This document shows, piece by piece, positions 44,573-54,062 of a DNA stretch of 64,000 nt. Numbering within the stretch: position 1 is the first letter of the stretch; every line of letters begins with the position of its first letter. The notes beneath the pieces were generated by a model, which saw nothing but the letters and a program-made list of their open reading frames with translations, was not told the origin of the DNA and did no database searches. Source of the stretch: Spongiibacter taiwanensis (lineage in GTDB: Bacteria > Pseudomonadota > Gammaproteobacteria > Pseudomonadales > Spongiibacteraceae); assembly GCF_023702635.1 (NCBI RefSeq), contig NZ_CP098455.1:3100001-3164000 (forward strand). The letters are read 5' to 3'. Both the position numbers and the translations under genes were made by a program.

Positions 44573-45262
44573 ATGACAGAATCGAGTAGCGCTCAGTTTC
44601 ATCGCAAGCTGCGTATGGCGGCCAGAGCCCTTGGCCGGGCGGGGCTGGTTCATGCCTTTGGCCATTGCAGTATGCTCGACAGCGCGGAGTCGTTCTGGGT
44701 TTGTGCAGCCCAACCCATGGGTTGTATCCCGGTGGATGAACCCAACAGTCAGGTACCGGTAGAGGGTCCTTTGCCAGAGGGGATTTTGGGCGAAGTGCGG
44801 ATTCATCAGGCGATTTATCAGCGTCGCCCCGAGGTGAGGGCCGTTTGCCGAATTATGTCACCGGCGGTGATGGCCCTGTCTACGCAGGGCCTAACGCCCC
44901 AGTGTCGTCATGGGCTGAGTGCTTATTTTGCCAATGACATTCCGCTGTGGCAGGACCCGCGTTTATTGCGCAACGATGAAGCTGCCCAGGCACTGGGTGA
45001 CATGTTGGGAAATCGCGTGGCGCTGGTGATGCGGGGCAATGGCGCAGTGGTGGCCGCCGAGTCAATTGAAGAAGCCATTAGCTATGCTTGGTTTCTCGAG
45101 GATACGGCGCGTCTAGAGTTAGCTGTCAGGTCGGCAGGGTTTGCACCAGACCAAGGTTTGCTGAGCGAGGATGAAGTGCGGGATCGGCAAGTCAAAACTG
45201 GAAATGTATTTGGTCGAATGTGGCAGTTTCTTACCCACGAAGACCCCGAGGCAGCCCTTTAA
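44573..45262 (+). CDS. Class II aldolase-fold protein, CmtD-like decarboxylase
   Basis: A 229-residue class II aldolase/adducin-fold protein. In the p-cumate pathway CmtD, of this fold, decarboxylates the carboxylated ring-cleavage product before hydrolysis, and the rest of the pathway is present here, so that role is likely. The family's metal His pair is replaced: where HxH is expected the sequence is CRI (Cys92, Ile94), and the later HG is NG (Asn156); Glu74 remains. His27 and His31 (HAFGHCSM) are present. So zinc is either bound differently or absent. It starts 3 bp after dmpG. Confidence 0.78.
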   Translation: MTESSSAQFHRKLRMAARALGRAGLVHAFGHCSMLDSAESFWVCAAQPMGCIPVDEPNSQVPVEGPLPEGILGEVRIHQAIYQRRPEVRAVCRIMSPAVMALSTQGLTPQCRHGLSAYFANDIPLWQDPRLLRNDEAAQALGDMLGNRVALVMRGNGAVVAAESIEEAISYAWFLEDTARLELAVRSAGFAPDQGLLSEDEVRDRQVKTGNVFGRMWQFLTHEDPEAAL

Positions 45263-45317
45263 TAACGGATAATTGGTTGCAGTTGTCCATCAAATAACGA
45301 ACAGAAGAGGTGGAAAG

Positions 45318-46574
45318 GTGAATACTCCCTACATCATTGACGATCAAGAAGGTGGCCGCTTTAAAGTGGCGCGCAACACCTTCACAAGTCAGGAAGTTTT
45401 TGAGCAGGAACGCGATCGCATTTTCCAAAATTGCTGGCTATATCTCGGGCATGAGTCGGAACTGAGTAAGCCGGGGGATTTTGTCGCCCGCTCGGTGGCT
45501 GGGCAGAACCTGTTGTTTGTTAAGGGACGGGATGGGGTCATTCGCGCCCTGTTCAATGTTTGCCCCCACCGCGGTGCTACCGTTTGCCGTGAGAAAAAGG
45601 GTAATTCAAAAAGCTTCCAATGCATGTATCACGGCTGGGTATTTAAAAACACCGGCGAGATTGCGCACCTGTCTGGTGAGCCAGCGTATGAAGACAATTT
45701 TAAGGACGACGGCAACTGCGATCTTCGCCACGTTCCCCATTTTGATCAGTATGCGGGTTTCTATTTTGTCGCTTTTAAGAAAGAGATAGAGCCACTGGCT
45801 GACTATCTTGCCGGTGCTAAAGAGTATTTGGATATTGTTGCCAATCAGTCTGCCGCCGGGATGGAGATTATCGGTGGTACCCAGGAGTATTCCATCGGCG
45901 CCAACTGGAAACTGCTGGTTGAAAACAGCGTTGATGGCTACCACGCGGAAGCTACCCACGCGACCTACCTCGACTACTTGATGAACACTAATGGCAGTCT
46001 GACGGCGACGCGTCTGGCCGGTAAAGGGCATGATCTTGGTAATGGTCATGCGGTAATCGAGTATAGCGCGCCCTGGGGCCGGCCCATCGCCCAATGGATT
46101 CCAATGTGGGGTGAGACAGGCAAGGCCGAACTGGACCGTGTTTATGCCGAGCTGGTAGAGCGCCTGGGCGAAGACAAAGCCAAGCAGATGGCCACGCTCA
46201 ATCGCAATATGATTATTTTCCCGAACCTAGTGATCAACGACATTATGGCGATCACTGTGCGGACGTTCTACCCCACTGCCCCTAACGAAATGATGGTCAA
46301 TGGCTTTGCTCTTGGCGTGATCGACGAAAGTGATTGGCGTCGGGAATACCGTCTGTCCAACTTTCTGGAGTTTATCGGTCCAGGGGGATTTGCCACCCCG
46401 GATGATGTTGAAGCATTGGAGCAATGTCAGCGTGGCTTTCAGTCGGCGGCTAATGTGCCGTGGAATGATATTTCAAAGGGAATGAAGGCGAAAACGCCAT
46501 CCTTTGATGATGAGGTTCAGATGCGTGCTTTCTGGCGAGAATGGAATCGCCGAATGACATCGGAGGAGGGCTGA
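45318..46574 (+). CDS. Aromatic ring-hydroxylating dioxygenase, alpha subunit (CmtAb-like)
   Basis: The catalytic subunit of a Rieske non-heme iron dioxygenase, 418 residues. Rieske ligands: Cys82 and His84 (VCPHRGA), Cys102 and His105 (CMYHGW). Mononuclear iron site: His209 and His214 with bridging Asp206 (DGYHAEATH). GTG 45318 is chosen because AGAGG is 7 bp upstream and because the family sequence starts there. It should install two hydroxyls on an aromatic acid such as p-cumate. Two bp before the beta-subunit gene. Confidence 0.92.
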   Translation: MNTPYIIDDQEGGRFKVARNTFTSQEVFEQERDRIFQNCWLYLGHESELSKPGDFVARSVAGQNLLFVKGRDGVIRALFNVCPHRGATVCREKKGNSKSFQCMYHGWVFKNTGEIAHLSGEPAYEDNFKDDGNCDLRHVPHFDQYAGFYFVAFKKEIEPLADYLAGAKEYLDIVANQSAAGMEIIGGTQEYSIGANWKLLVENSVDGYHAEATHATYLDYLMNTNGSLTATRLAGKGHDLGNGHAVIEYSAPWGRPIAQWIPMWGETGKAELDRVYAELVERLGEDKAKQMATLNRNMIIFPNLVINDIMAITVRTFYPTAPNEMMVNGFALGVIDESDWRREYRLSNFLEFIGPGGFATPDDVEALEQCQRGFQSAANVPWNDISKGMKAKTPSFDDEVQMRAFWREWNRRMTSEEG

Positions 46575-46576
46575 TC

Positions 46577-47089
46577 ATGAGTAACGAAAACGCAATGGCT
46601 GAGCTGCTTCGTTTTTACCGTGTACAACAGTTGCTGTTCAAAGAGGCGAGCTTGCTGGACGCCTGGCAGCTACAGGAGTGGTTGGCATTGTTTACCGACG
46701 ATGGCAGCTATTTTGTACCGCCAACGGATGTGCCCGCCGAGGAAGCCGATCCGGCAAAGCATCTCTACTACATCGCGGACAACCATGACCGGCTTACGGA
46801 GCGAGTGATTCGGCTGGATAAAAAGACTTGTCACTCTGAGTACCCAAGATCAAAGGTTCAGCGCCTGGTGAGCAATATCCTGATTGATGATGTTGCCGCC
46901 GACGGCACCATTACTGTTAAGGCTGCGTTCACCGTTTATCGCTCCAAAAATGGTATCACCGATACGTTTATGGGCAATTATGTTTACGTGCTCAAGGAGC
47001 AGGGCGACGAGCTGAAGATATCGAGAAAGACCTGTAACCTGGCCCTCAACGGTCTGCGCCCTCAGGCTAAGATCAGTATCATTCTCTAA
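46577..47089 (+). CDS. Aromatic ring-hydroxylating dioxygenase, beta subunit (CmtAc-like)
   Basis: A 170-residue small subunit with the SnoaL-like cone fold. Typical stretches: LDAWQLQEWLALFTDDGSYFVP, YYIADNHDRLTERVIRL and a C-terminal sheet ending LNGLRPQAKISIIL. It stabilises the alpha3beta3 oxygenase and has no cofactor. ATG 46577 has a strong site GGAGGAGGG (46562-46570), so the longer frame that overlaps the alpha gene is rejected. Confidence 0.92.
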   Translation: MSNENAMAELLRFYRVQQLLFKEASLLDAWQLQEWLALFTDDGSYFVPPTDVPAEEADPAKHLYYIADNHDRLTERVIRLDKKTCHSEYPRSKVQRLVSNILIDDVAADGTITVKAAFTVYRSKNGITDTFMGNYVYVLKEQGDELKISRKTCNLALNGLRPQAKISIIL

Positions 47090-47107
47090 GGGGATAACAA
47101 GTTAACC

Positions 47108-47887
47108 ATGCAAGATCAGCAGATTCAGGAAATCAGCGTGGAGCTGTATCAAGCCCTGCGCAGTGGCAAGGCGGTACCGCCATTAACCGATCGCTACCCC
47201 GAGTTGAGTATTGACGACGCCTACGCGGTCTCTCTCGCGTTATTGGAAATGCGCAAGGCCGATGGCGAAGTGCTGATTGGCAAGAAAATTGGTGTTACCA
47301 GCGAAGCCGTGCAGAACATGCTTAAAGTGGGTCAGCCTGATTTCGGGTTTTTGACCGACCGCATGATCGGCGAAGGGAAAATCTCCCTTGATGGCATGAT
47401 CGCCCCCCGGGCGGAGGGAGAAATCGCCTTTCTGCTCTCTGCAGACTTGAAGGGGCCGGGGGTCACCGAGGCCGACGTGCTGGCAGCGACCGAAGCGGTG
47501 ATGCCCTGCTTTGAGATTGTCGATTCCCGCATTGCGGATTGGAAGATCAAAATTCAGGACACCGTCGCCGACAACGCCTCCTGCGGCCTGTTTGCCATTA
47601 ATCGCGATGATATGAAAGACCCGACTAAAGTCGACTTGGTCGGTTGTGAGATGGTGGTGTATAAAAACGGCGAGTTTCTGAGTCGAGGCCTGGGATCGGC
47701 TGCGCTGGGGAATCCCTTAACCTGCGTAGCTTGGCTCGCCAATACTCTTGGCGAGTACGGGATCAGTTTGAATAAGGGCGATATTATTTTGTCAGGGTCT
47801 CTCGTTCCGCTGGAGAACGTGGTGCCCGGCGATAAGATGTCGCTGGAAATTAGCGGGATTGGTTCTCTCTCCATCGAGTTCGTGTAG
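47108..47887 (+). CDS. 2-hydroxypenta-2,4-dienoate hydratase (CmtG/MhpD-like)
   Basis: A 259-residue member of the hydratase/decarboxylase family. It adds water to 2-hydroxypenta-2,4-dienoate to make 4-hydroxy-2-oxovalerate. Seen: GKKIGVTSEAVQ, GEIAFLLSADL, the metal-site Glu residues around PRAEGEIAF and FEIVDSRIADWK, and LGNPLTCVAWLANTL. The closely related 4-oxalocrotonate decarboxylase cannot be fully excluded, but the hydrolase route here needs the hydratase and no tautomerase or semialdehyde dehydrogenase is present. Confidence 0.9.
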   Translation: MQDQQIQEISVELYQALRSGKAVPPLTDRYPELSIDDAYAVSLALLEMRKADGEVLIGKKIGVTSEAVQNMLKVGQPDFGFLTDRMIGEGKISLDGMIAPRAEGEIAFLLSADLKGPGVTEADVLAATEAVMPCFEIVDSRIADWKIKIQDTVADNASCGLFAINRDDMKDPTKVDLVGCEMVVYKNGEFLSRGLGSAALGNPLTCVAWLANTLGEYGISLNKGDIILSGSLVPLENVVPGDKMSLEISGIGSLSIEFV

Positions 47888-47909
47888 TTCCCAGCAGAAG
47901 GAATATAGT

Positions 47910-49760
47910 ATGGATCAACAGGAAAATATTCGTCGTTGGCGCGACGCCGCGGACGCAATCGACTGGTTTAGTAAGCCCACCGTCACCCTGGACGAGAGTG
48001 CTGCTCCCCTGTACCGCTGGTTTAGTGATGGCATTTGTAATACCAGTTATAACAGTCTCGATCGCCATGTTGCCGCGGGCAACGGTGATCGCACGGCGTT
48101 GATTTACGACAGCCCGGTAACTGACACCGTAGAACATATCAGCTATCAGGCTCTGCTGGATCGGGTATCTCGCTTTGCCGGCGCACTGAAAGGTTTGGGG
48201 GTGGGCAAAGGCGACCGGGTGGTGATTTATATGCCGATGGTACCGGAAGCCGCGGTGGCCATGCAGGCATGTGCGCGGATCGGTGCGGTGCACTCAGTGG
48301 TATTCGGCGGATTTGCGGCAAATGAGCTTGCATCCCGGATCGATGATTGCGAAGCCAAAGTGGTTATTTCGGCGTCCTGCGGTATTGAGCCAGGCCGGTT
48401 GGTTGCCTACAAACCCCTGCTCGATGAAGCCATTAACTACTGCAAACACAAACCCGAGAAATGCATCATCCTACAGCGGCCCCAACTCGCTGCGGAAATG
48501 ACGGACGGGCGCGACCTGGATTGGGCCGAGGTTGAAGCGGCGGGCACGCCAACAGAATGCGAGCCTCTGGCTGCGACAGATCCCCTGTATATCATCTACA
48601 CCTCGGGTACTACCGGGGCGCCGAAGGGTGTGTTGCGGGACAACGGTAGCCACATGGTGGCCATGAACTGGAGTCTGGAGAATATCTACGGCATCGATCC
48701 CGGCGATGTATTTTGGGCGGCCTCGGATATTGGCTGGGTCGTCGGCCATTCCTACATTGTTTACGGCCCCCTGATTCGTGGCGCCACCGCTATTATGTTC
48801 GAGGGTAAACCGGTGGGTACGCCGGATGCCTTTACCTATTGGCGCTTGATTGAGCGGCATAAGGTTAAAGCGATGTTTACGGCGCCCACGGCAATCCGCG
48901 CGATCAAGCAGCAAGACCCGGAAGGGAAGGGGCCGGACGGCTTTGACCTTTCGAGCTTGCAGAATCTGTTTCTGGCAGGGGAGCGCGCTGACCCCGATAC
49001 CATTCACTGGGCGGAAAAGCAGCTGAATATTCCTGTTATTGATCACTGGTGGCAAACCGAGCTGGGCTGGCCGGCGGTTGCCAACTGTGCAGGGCTGGGT
49101 CTGTTTCCGGTGAAGTACGGTTCATCAGGTAAATGTGTGCCGGGTTTTGATGTGGTGGTACTGGATGAGGCTGGCAAAGAGATGGCCGCGGGCGAAATGG
49201 GCGCGTTGGCGATCCGCCTGCCCCTGCCGCCGGGAACACTGCCGAGTCTGTATAAGAACGATCAGGGGTTTGTCGAAAAGTATCTCAGTGAGCATCCTGG
49301 GTTTTACAATGCGGGCGATGCCGGATTTATCGATGAAGACGGTTACGTGCACATCATGAGCCGCACGGATGACGTGATCAATGTTGCCGGCCACCGTTTG
49401 TCTACCGGTCGCATGGAAGAGGTGCTGGCATCGCTAAAGGATGTTGCTGAGTGTGCAGTGTTTGGCGTAAACGACGACATGAAGGGGCAGGTGCCCTTAG
49501 GGCTGCTGGTGCTGAATGCCGGTGTCGAACGTGACGATGCGGATGTTGCAGAAGAAGCTATTGCCCATGTCCGTAAAGAGGTGGGGCCGGTGGCCTTCTT
49601 TAAGCGAGCGGTTGTCGTGAAACGTCTGCCGAAAACTCGTTCTGGCAAAATCCTACGCGCGACCTTGCAGAAAATCGCCAACGGCGAATCTTATAAAATT
49701 CCTGCAACCATTGATGATCCTGCTATTTTGGAAGAGATCAAAGCCAAGCTGTTTCCTTAG
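47910..49760 (+). CDS. Short-chain acyl-CoA synthetase (PrpE-like)
   Basis: A 616-residue acetyl/propionyl-CoA synthetase-type ligase. Motifs: IYTSGTTGAPKGVLRDNGSH (P-loop), WWQTELGWPA, MSRTDDVINVAGHRLSTG and the regulated lysine in TRSGKILR. It starts at ATG 47910 with AGAAGGA upstream, 22 bp after the hydratase. Many propionyl-CoA ligases have this form. At the end of a meta pathway the sensible substrate is the short branched acid set free by the hydrolase (isobutyrate for p-cumate); propionate is the other option. Confidence 0.88.
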   Translation: MDQQENIRRWRDAADAIDWFSKPTVTLDESAAPLYRWFSDGICNTSYNSLDRHVAAGNGDRTALIYDSPVTDTVEHISYQALLDRVSRFAGALKGLGVGKGDRVVIYMPMVPEAAVAMQACARIGAVHSVVFGGFAANELASRIDDCEAKVVISASCGIEPGRLVAYKPLLDEAINYCKHKPEKCIILQRPQLAAEMTDGRDLDWAEVEAAGTPTECEPLAATDPLYIIYTSGTTGAPKGVLRDNGSHMVAMNWSLENIYGIDPGDVFWAASDIGWVVGHSYIVYGPLIRGATAIMFEGKPVGTPDAFTYWRLIERHKVKAMFTAPTAIRAIKQQDPEGKGPDGFDLSSLQNLFLAGERADPDTIHWAEKQLNIPVIDHWWQTELGWPAVANCAGLGLFPVKYGSSGKCVPGFDVVVLDEAGKEMAAGEMGALAIRLPLPPGTLPSLYKNDQGFVEKYLSEHPGFYNAGDAGFIDEDGYVHIMSRTDDVINVAGHRLSTGRMEEVLASLKDVAECAVFGVNDDMKGQVPLGLLVLNAGVERDDADVAEEAIAHVRKEVGPVAFFKRAVVVKRLPKTRSGKILRATLQKIANGESYKIPATIDDPAILEEIKAKLFP

Positions 49761-49771
49761 TAGCAACAGCG

Positions 49772-49801
49772 CTGGCTGACAGCGTTACTGCTGTCAGTCG
49801 G
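49772..49801. terminator. Stem-loop between convergent genes
   Basis: CTGACAGC (49776-49783) and GCTGTCAG (49790-49797) make a perfect 8-bp stem with loop GTTACT, extendable by weaker pairs. It lies just after the acyl-CoA ligase and over the stop of the convergent TetR gene. No strong T-run follows, so termination is plausible, not certain. Confidence 0.5.
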
Positions 49802-50408
49802 CTTTGATCTGCGCTGCCAGCGTTTTCCAGGTGGCCATCATTTTGTCATAGGTGGCCATATTGTCGGTGATCAGCAATTTGATCGCGTAGCCTCTCACCA
49901 GACAGAAAGTCATTTGTAAGGTGTCTTCAGCGGCGTCTGCGTTCCAGCCTAAGTCGATTAGCTTTCTGATCCAGGCTTTTTCAACCGCGCTGCGGCTGTT
50001 CAAGGCCAGCTTGATCTGTTGCTCCCGCAACTCCTCATTTTTTCCGCCAGCTATCAGTATGTCGAGTGCTACCATAAAAAACTCCGAGAGGTAGAAGTCC
50101 TCCGCATCTTTAATGGCGGCCTCGACGGGGTCCTCGTCGGCAGAGAAAGCGGCGATGTTTTTAATGAAAATTTGTTGGGAGCGCTCGTAGGCGTACTCCA
50201 TCGCGGCTAACGTTAGATCGTTTTTCGTAGGGTAGTGATGTAACTGGGCGCCCTGGGATACCCCCGCTTTTTTGGCGACGGCTGAGGTTCTGAAGTTGGC
50301 AAATCCGTTATCGCGAATAACTTCGAAGGCGGCCTTTGATAGCCGCTCTCGCATAATTGCTGTGCGTTCCGCCTGGGGGACGCGGGTTTTCTTTTTTTCT
50401 ACTGTCAA
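49794..50408 (-). CDS. TetR-family transcriptional regulator
   Basis: A 204-residue repressor-type regulator. HTH: LSKAAFEVIRDNGFANFRTSAVAKKAGVSQGAQLHHYPTKNDLTLAA, a clear TetR_N with the C-terminal domain ending VRGYAIKLLITDNMATYDKM. It is convergent with the p-cumate-like operon and divergent from the TonB receptor gene at 50953. CymR, the p-cumate repressor of Pseudomonas, is also a TetR protein, so this gene is a candidate regulator of either side. The usual CymR operator sequence was not seen. A weak repeat GTCA(50460)...TGAC(50474) lies upstream. Confidence 0.88.
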   Translation of the reverse strand: MTVEKKKTRVPQAERTAIMRERLSKAAFEVIRDNGFANFRTSAVAKKAGVSQGAQLHHYPTKNDLTLAAMEYAYERSQQIFIKNIAAFSADEDPVEAAIKDAEDFYLSEFFMVALDILIAGGKNEELREQQIKLALNSRSAVEKAWIRKLIDLGWNADAAEDTLQMTFCLVRGYAIKLLITDNMATYDKMMATWKTLAAQIKAD

Positions 50409-50952
50409 AATCGCTGCCTCTGGTGCAGTGGAACGTGTTGGCGAATGGTTCGCGCTAATGTCAAATTATATGACGACAGTGATTTTCAATCGACTATTGC
50501 AGATCCACATTTGGTATTAATTACTTCTCGGTGATGGATACCTTGAGTCCTGGGTAACTTGGCCTAGACTGCAATTTGAAGGCAGGTTTTAGCGGGTTTT
50601 TTGTTGACGCCTATGGGCGGAGAAAATACTATCTTGAGTGTCAGTCAGTGAAAATAATGCATACTTGGCTGAGTGAGTAGTAGTGATTTTTTTGTTGCTA
50701 GTTTTCGATGTCAACGCTTGTATTGATAGTTAAAAATTATAAGTTTAGCCAGCTGGCTGGATCATAAGATTCGAGTTTGCAGTGACATAGTGGCGGGGTG
50801 TTTTTTTGTATTGCCCCTTTTATTGGCAACCTAAAGCAGTCGATTGAGCAGCACTTAATATGCGCCGCGGTGGGCGTGTCAAGGTTCTCACTGCCTTGGC
50901 CGATCCCTCCAGGTAGCTAAATGACATGCGAACGTGTATTCAGGAGAGAAAA
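50409..50952. other. 544-bp divergent intergenic region
   Basis: No gene is supported. It is AT-rich next to the coding sequence. It holds a perfect 12-bp palindrome AGCCAGCTGGCT (50747-50758) and, near 50460-50474, GTCA...TGAC around AATTATA. Promoters for the TetR gene and the TonB receptor must lie here; I cannot fix them. The ribosome site AGGAG (50942-50946) serves the receptor. Confidence 0.55.
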
Positions 50953-53109
50953 ATGACGTCTAGGAAATTTCGCGGTGTTCCTTTACCACTGGTGTCAGCC
51001 ATTGCGGCTGCGGGGACAATGCTCGTAAGCAATTCGGCTGTGGCGCAGCTGGAGGAGGTTGTCGTGACCGCCCAGAAGCGTTCGGAGAGCGCCCAAGAGG
51101 TACCAATCGCTATTACGGCGGTGACGGAATTGGCGTTGGAAAAATCCGGGATTACCGGCAGTGATGAGTTATCGATGGTAGTGCCAAACCTGCAATTCAG
51201 TCGGCAGCTGGCGTCGGCAACCCCATTTATTCGCGGCGTGGGTACCAAGAACTCCTCCGCCGGTGAAGAAAGCAGTGTCTCAACCTACGTGGACGGGGTT
51301 TATTACTCTTCCATGGTTGCCTCGATTATGGAATTTAACAACATCGAGCGCATCGAAGTGCTGCGCGGTCCGCAGGGTACCTTGTTTGGCCGTAACGCTA
51401 CCGGTGGTTTGATTCACGTCATCACCAAAGACCCGCAATTTGAGACTGAAGGCAAGATTAAAGCGGGTTACGGCAGTTACAACACATACAAATTCGGTGG
51501 CTATGCGACTACCGGGTTGTCTGAGAAGGTGGCTGGCGATATCTCTGTGCTTTATACCAAGCGCGAGGACGGTTACGGTGATAACCGGTTTACCGGCAAC
51601 CCGCGGGAACGTCCCGGCGAAGAGGATCGTTCAATTCGCTCCAAGCTGCTGTTTGATATGAGTGAGCAGACCTCCATTCTCGCATCGGCACTTTACGCAA
51701 CTCGGGAAAGCGATGTGGGTATCGCCCGGCAGCCGGCCAAAGGGAGTAACGCCAATTTTGGCGCCGCCTACACCGGTGATTTTCAAGATATCAACTCCGA
51801 CTGGACACCGCTGGCAGAGGCGGACCAGCGTAGCTATTCGTTGAAGGTGACCCATGCCTTTGAGGGCGCAGAGTTAATCGCCACTACGGGCTACAATGAT
51901 ATTAATTCCTTCCTGTTGCTGGACCAGGACAGTGGTCCTGCGCACGTGGTTAACTTTCTGGTGCGCGAGCGCAGCGAGCAATTTTCTCAGGAATTTCAAT
52001 TAAGCTCGACCGGTGCAGGGCCGTTCCAATGGACGGCCGGTGTCTATTATATGGCGGCACTGTCGCAGAATGATCCCACCCAAACGACCTCTGCCAATCC
52101 GGCCTTCAACGTGACCATGGATACTGAGCAGGAGACCGAGTCGCAGGCTATCTATGGTCAGGTGAGTTACGACTTTAGCGACGCGACCAAGGTGACATTG
52201 GGGCTGCGCTGGACCCTGGATGAGCGGGAGTTCAGTGGCCGTACCACCAATACGATCTCCGGCGCGCCGGTAAACCCGGCTGAACCGTACCTGGAGGAGG
52301 AAGAGTCCTGGGAGGAGCCGACTTGGCGACTGGGGGTTGACCACCAGCTGAATGACGAAGTATTGGTCTACGCCTACCATGCCCGTGGCTTCAAGAGCGG
52401 TGTGTTCAATACGCTGACCAATAACGGTGCGATTCCTGACCCGGTTGATCCGGAAATTCTGGATGCTTATGAAATCGGTTTGAAGGGGGATTTCCTCAAC
52501 AACAGCCTGCGGGTGAATACTGCTATCTTCTTCTACGAGTTTGAAAACCTACAACTGCAGCAAATCAATGCTGGCTCCATCTTCCTGTTCAATGTGGGTG
52601 ATTCCGAAATGCAGGGGGCCGAAGTCGAAACCACCTATTTCGTGACGGAAAATCTCGACCTGAATCTTTCGGTTGCCTACCTGGATACCGAGTATGTTGA
52701 GTTTCCCGACGGGCCGATCATTTCGCCAAACCCTGCAGGCCCAGGCAACGTGACCACCTCTGGCGACTTAGCGGGTAACGAAATGACCCGGGCTCCTGAG
52801 TTCACCTACAGCCTGAGTGCAAACTATCGCCAGCAGACTGGGATGGGCGAGCTGAGCTACAACATCGCCTATTATTACAACGATGGATTCTTCTGGGAGC
52901 CAGATAATCGTACTGAGCAGGATTCCTACGATGTGCTGAATGCCGAGATTGCCTTTACCACAAAGGATGAGAACTGGCGCTTCAGAATTTTCGGCCGGAA
53001 CTTGTTGGACTCTGAGTATTCCTATTACTCCCAGCAAAGCTCCTTCGGCGATTTTGTCTCAGCAGCACCACCACGGACCTACGGTGTGGAAGTCGAGTAT
53101 CGCTTTTAG
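50953..53109 (+). CDS. TonB-dependent receptor
   Basis: A full-length receptor of 718 residues. Signal peptide (LPLVSAIAAAGTMLVSNSAVA, cleavage before QLEE), TonB-box region LEEVVVTAQKR, plug with GVGTKNSSAGEESSVSTYVDGVYY and VLRGPQGTLFGRNATGG, then the barrel ending VEVEYRF. ATG 50953 has AGGAG 6 bp upstream. It is closely similar in layout to the receptor at the left edge of the window. No Fur box is seen, so uptake of an organic substrate for the downstream catabolic genes is more likely than iron. Substrate unknown. Confidence 0.94.
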   Translation: MTSRKFRGVPLPLVSAIAAAGTMLVSNSAVAQLEEVVVTAQKRSESAQEVPIAITAVTELALEKSGITGSDELSMVVPNLQFSRQLASATPFIRGVGTKNSSAGEESSVSTYVDGVYYSSMVASIMEFNNIERIEVLRGPQGTLFGRNATGGLIHVITKDPQFETEGKIKAGYGSYNTYKFGGYATTGLSEKVAGDISVLYTKREDGYGDNRFTGNPRERPGEEDRSIRSKLLFDMSEQTSILASALYATRESDVGIARQPAKGSNANFGAAYTGDFQDINSDWTPLAEADQRSYSLKVTHAFEGAELIATTGYNDINSFLLLDQDSGPAHVVNFLVRERSEQFSQEFQLSSTGAGPFQWTAGVYYMAALSQNDPTQTTSANPAFNVTMDTEQETESQAIYGQVSYDFSDATKVTLGLRWTLDEREFSGRTTNTISGAPVNPAEPYLEEEESWEEPTWRLGVDHQLNDEVLVYAYHARGFKSGVFNTLTNNGAIPDPVDPEILDAYEIGLKGDFLNNSLRVNTAIFFYEFENLQLQQINAGSIFLFNVGDSEMQGAEVETTYFVTENLDLNLSVAYLDTEYVEFPDGPIISPNPAGPGNVTTSGDLAGNEMTRAPEFTYSLSANYRQQTGMGELSYNIAYYYNDGFFWEPDNRTEQDSYDVLNAEIAFTTKDENWRFRIFGRNLLDSEYSYYSQQSSFGDFVSAAPPRTYGVEVEYRF

Positions 53110-53223
53110 GTCGCGGTGCGTTCACACTGGGTGGCGTCAGCCCCCCGGTGTGAGCTAGCGATTGACAAAGGCGCTTTCCCCCGGCATCTTGTTGTCGAAA
53201 ATAACGACTTTACTGAGGTTGGA

Positions 53224-53940
53224 ATGCACCACTTGGCAACTGAATTTGAGCAATCTGCCCAGGAGCTGATGTTTCGCGCCGGCGCGGAGAGTTTTTGCCT
53301 GGTGATGTTCCATGCCGACCGCCAGCAAGGGGCGGTCAATTTTCTCAGTTATGCTGGAATGAGTTCTAAGGTTCGCCGAGACTACACTTCGAGTTTGTGG
53401 CAACACGATCCCTTTCTGCTTTCGGTAAAAGACCCAGAAGCAAAAGCAGGGCCCTTCGTTCGGGAACGGCGTGAACTGGAAGATAAGGCGGTCGCCCGAC
53501 CCTACTGGCATTTTATTGATCAAATTGGTTACGGCGATATTATCGCCTCCATACACCCCTTTACCCCTGAAATTCACTTGATCGGCGCGATGATGGGCCT
53601 CCGGCGAGACGGGGGTGCCCGCCGTGATGGTGCGTTATTGGCCCTCGATTCCCTGGTAGCGCAGAGCGGACGCACCATCCTTAACGAAAGCCTCATGCGC
53701 CTGTTTCCTGCGGTGGGGCAGGGAAGTAGCGATCAGAGCGCAGCGTTGTTGAATCTGACACGCCGTGAAGAAGAGGTGGTACTCGCCCTGCGTGAGGGCA
53801 AAAGCAACAAGCAGATTGCCGACCAGCTCGCGCTTTCCGAGTTTACGGTGCAGAATCATTTTAAGCGCTTGTTTCGCAAGTTCGATGTGCGAAATCGCAC
53901 CGAGCTGCTGAGTAAAATCCAGTCTATGGCATTGATTTAA
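53224..53940 (+). CDS. LuxR-type helix-turn-helix regulator
   Basis: A 238-residue regulator. The C-terminal GerE domain is clear: LTRREEEVVLALREGKSNKQIADQLALSEFTVQNHFKRLFRKFDVRNRTELL. The N-terminal part shows no receiver domain and no recognisable autoinducer-binding sequence, so it may sense a small catabolite. ATG 53224 with GAGG upstream is preferred to the longer frame. It follows the TonB receptor by 114 bp and may control it and the unknown genes that follow. Confidence 0.85.
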   Translation: MHHLATEFEQSAQELMFRAGAESFCLVMFHADRQQGAVNFLSYAGMSSKVRRDYTSSLWQHDPFLLSVKDPEAKAGPFVRERRELEDKAVARPYWHFIDQIGYGDIIASIHPFTPEIHLIGAMMGLRRDGGARRDGALLALDSLVAQSGRTILNESLMRLFPAVGQGSSDQSAALLNLTRREEEVVLALREGKSNKQIADQLALSEFTVQNHFKRLFRKFDVRNRTELLSKIQSMALI

Positions 53941-54062
53941 TTAAAAAATACTCTCTCTCCCTCTGTCTAGCTGTTTTTGGTCTATTGTGTAATTTCCCGC
54001 CGCTGTTAGCCTTGTCATCCTATATCCGAAAATAAAGCTCGGTTGTTAATAAGGATGATCTG

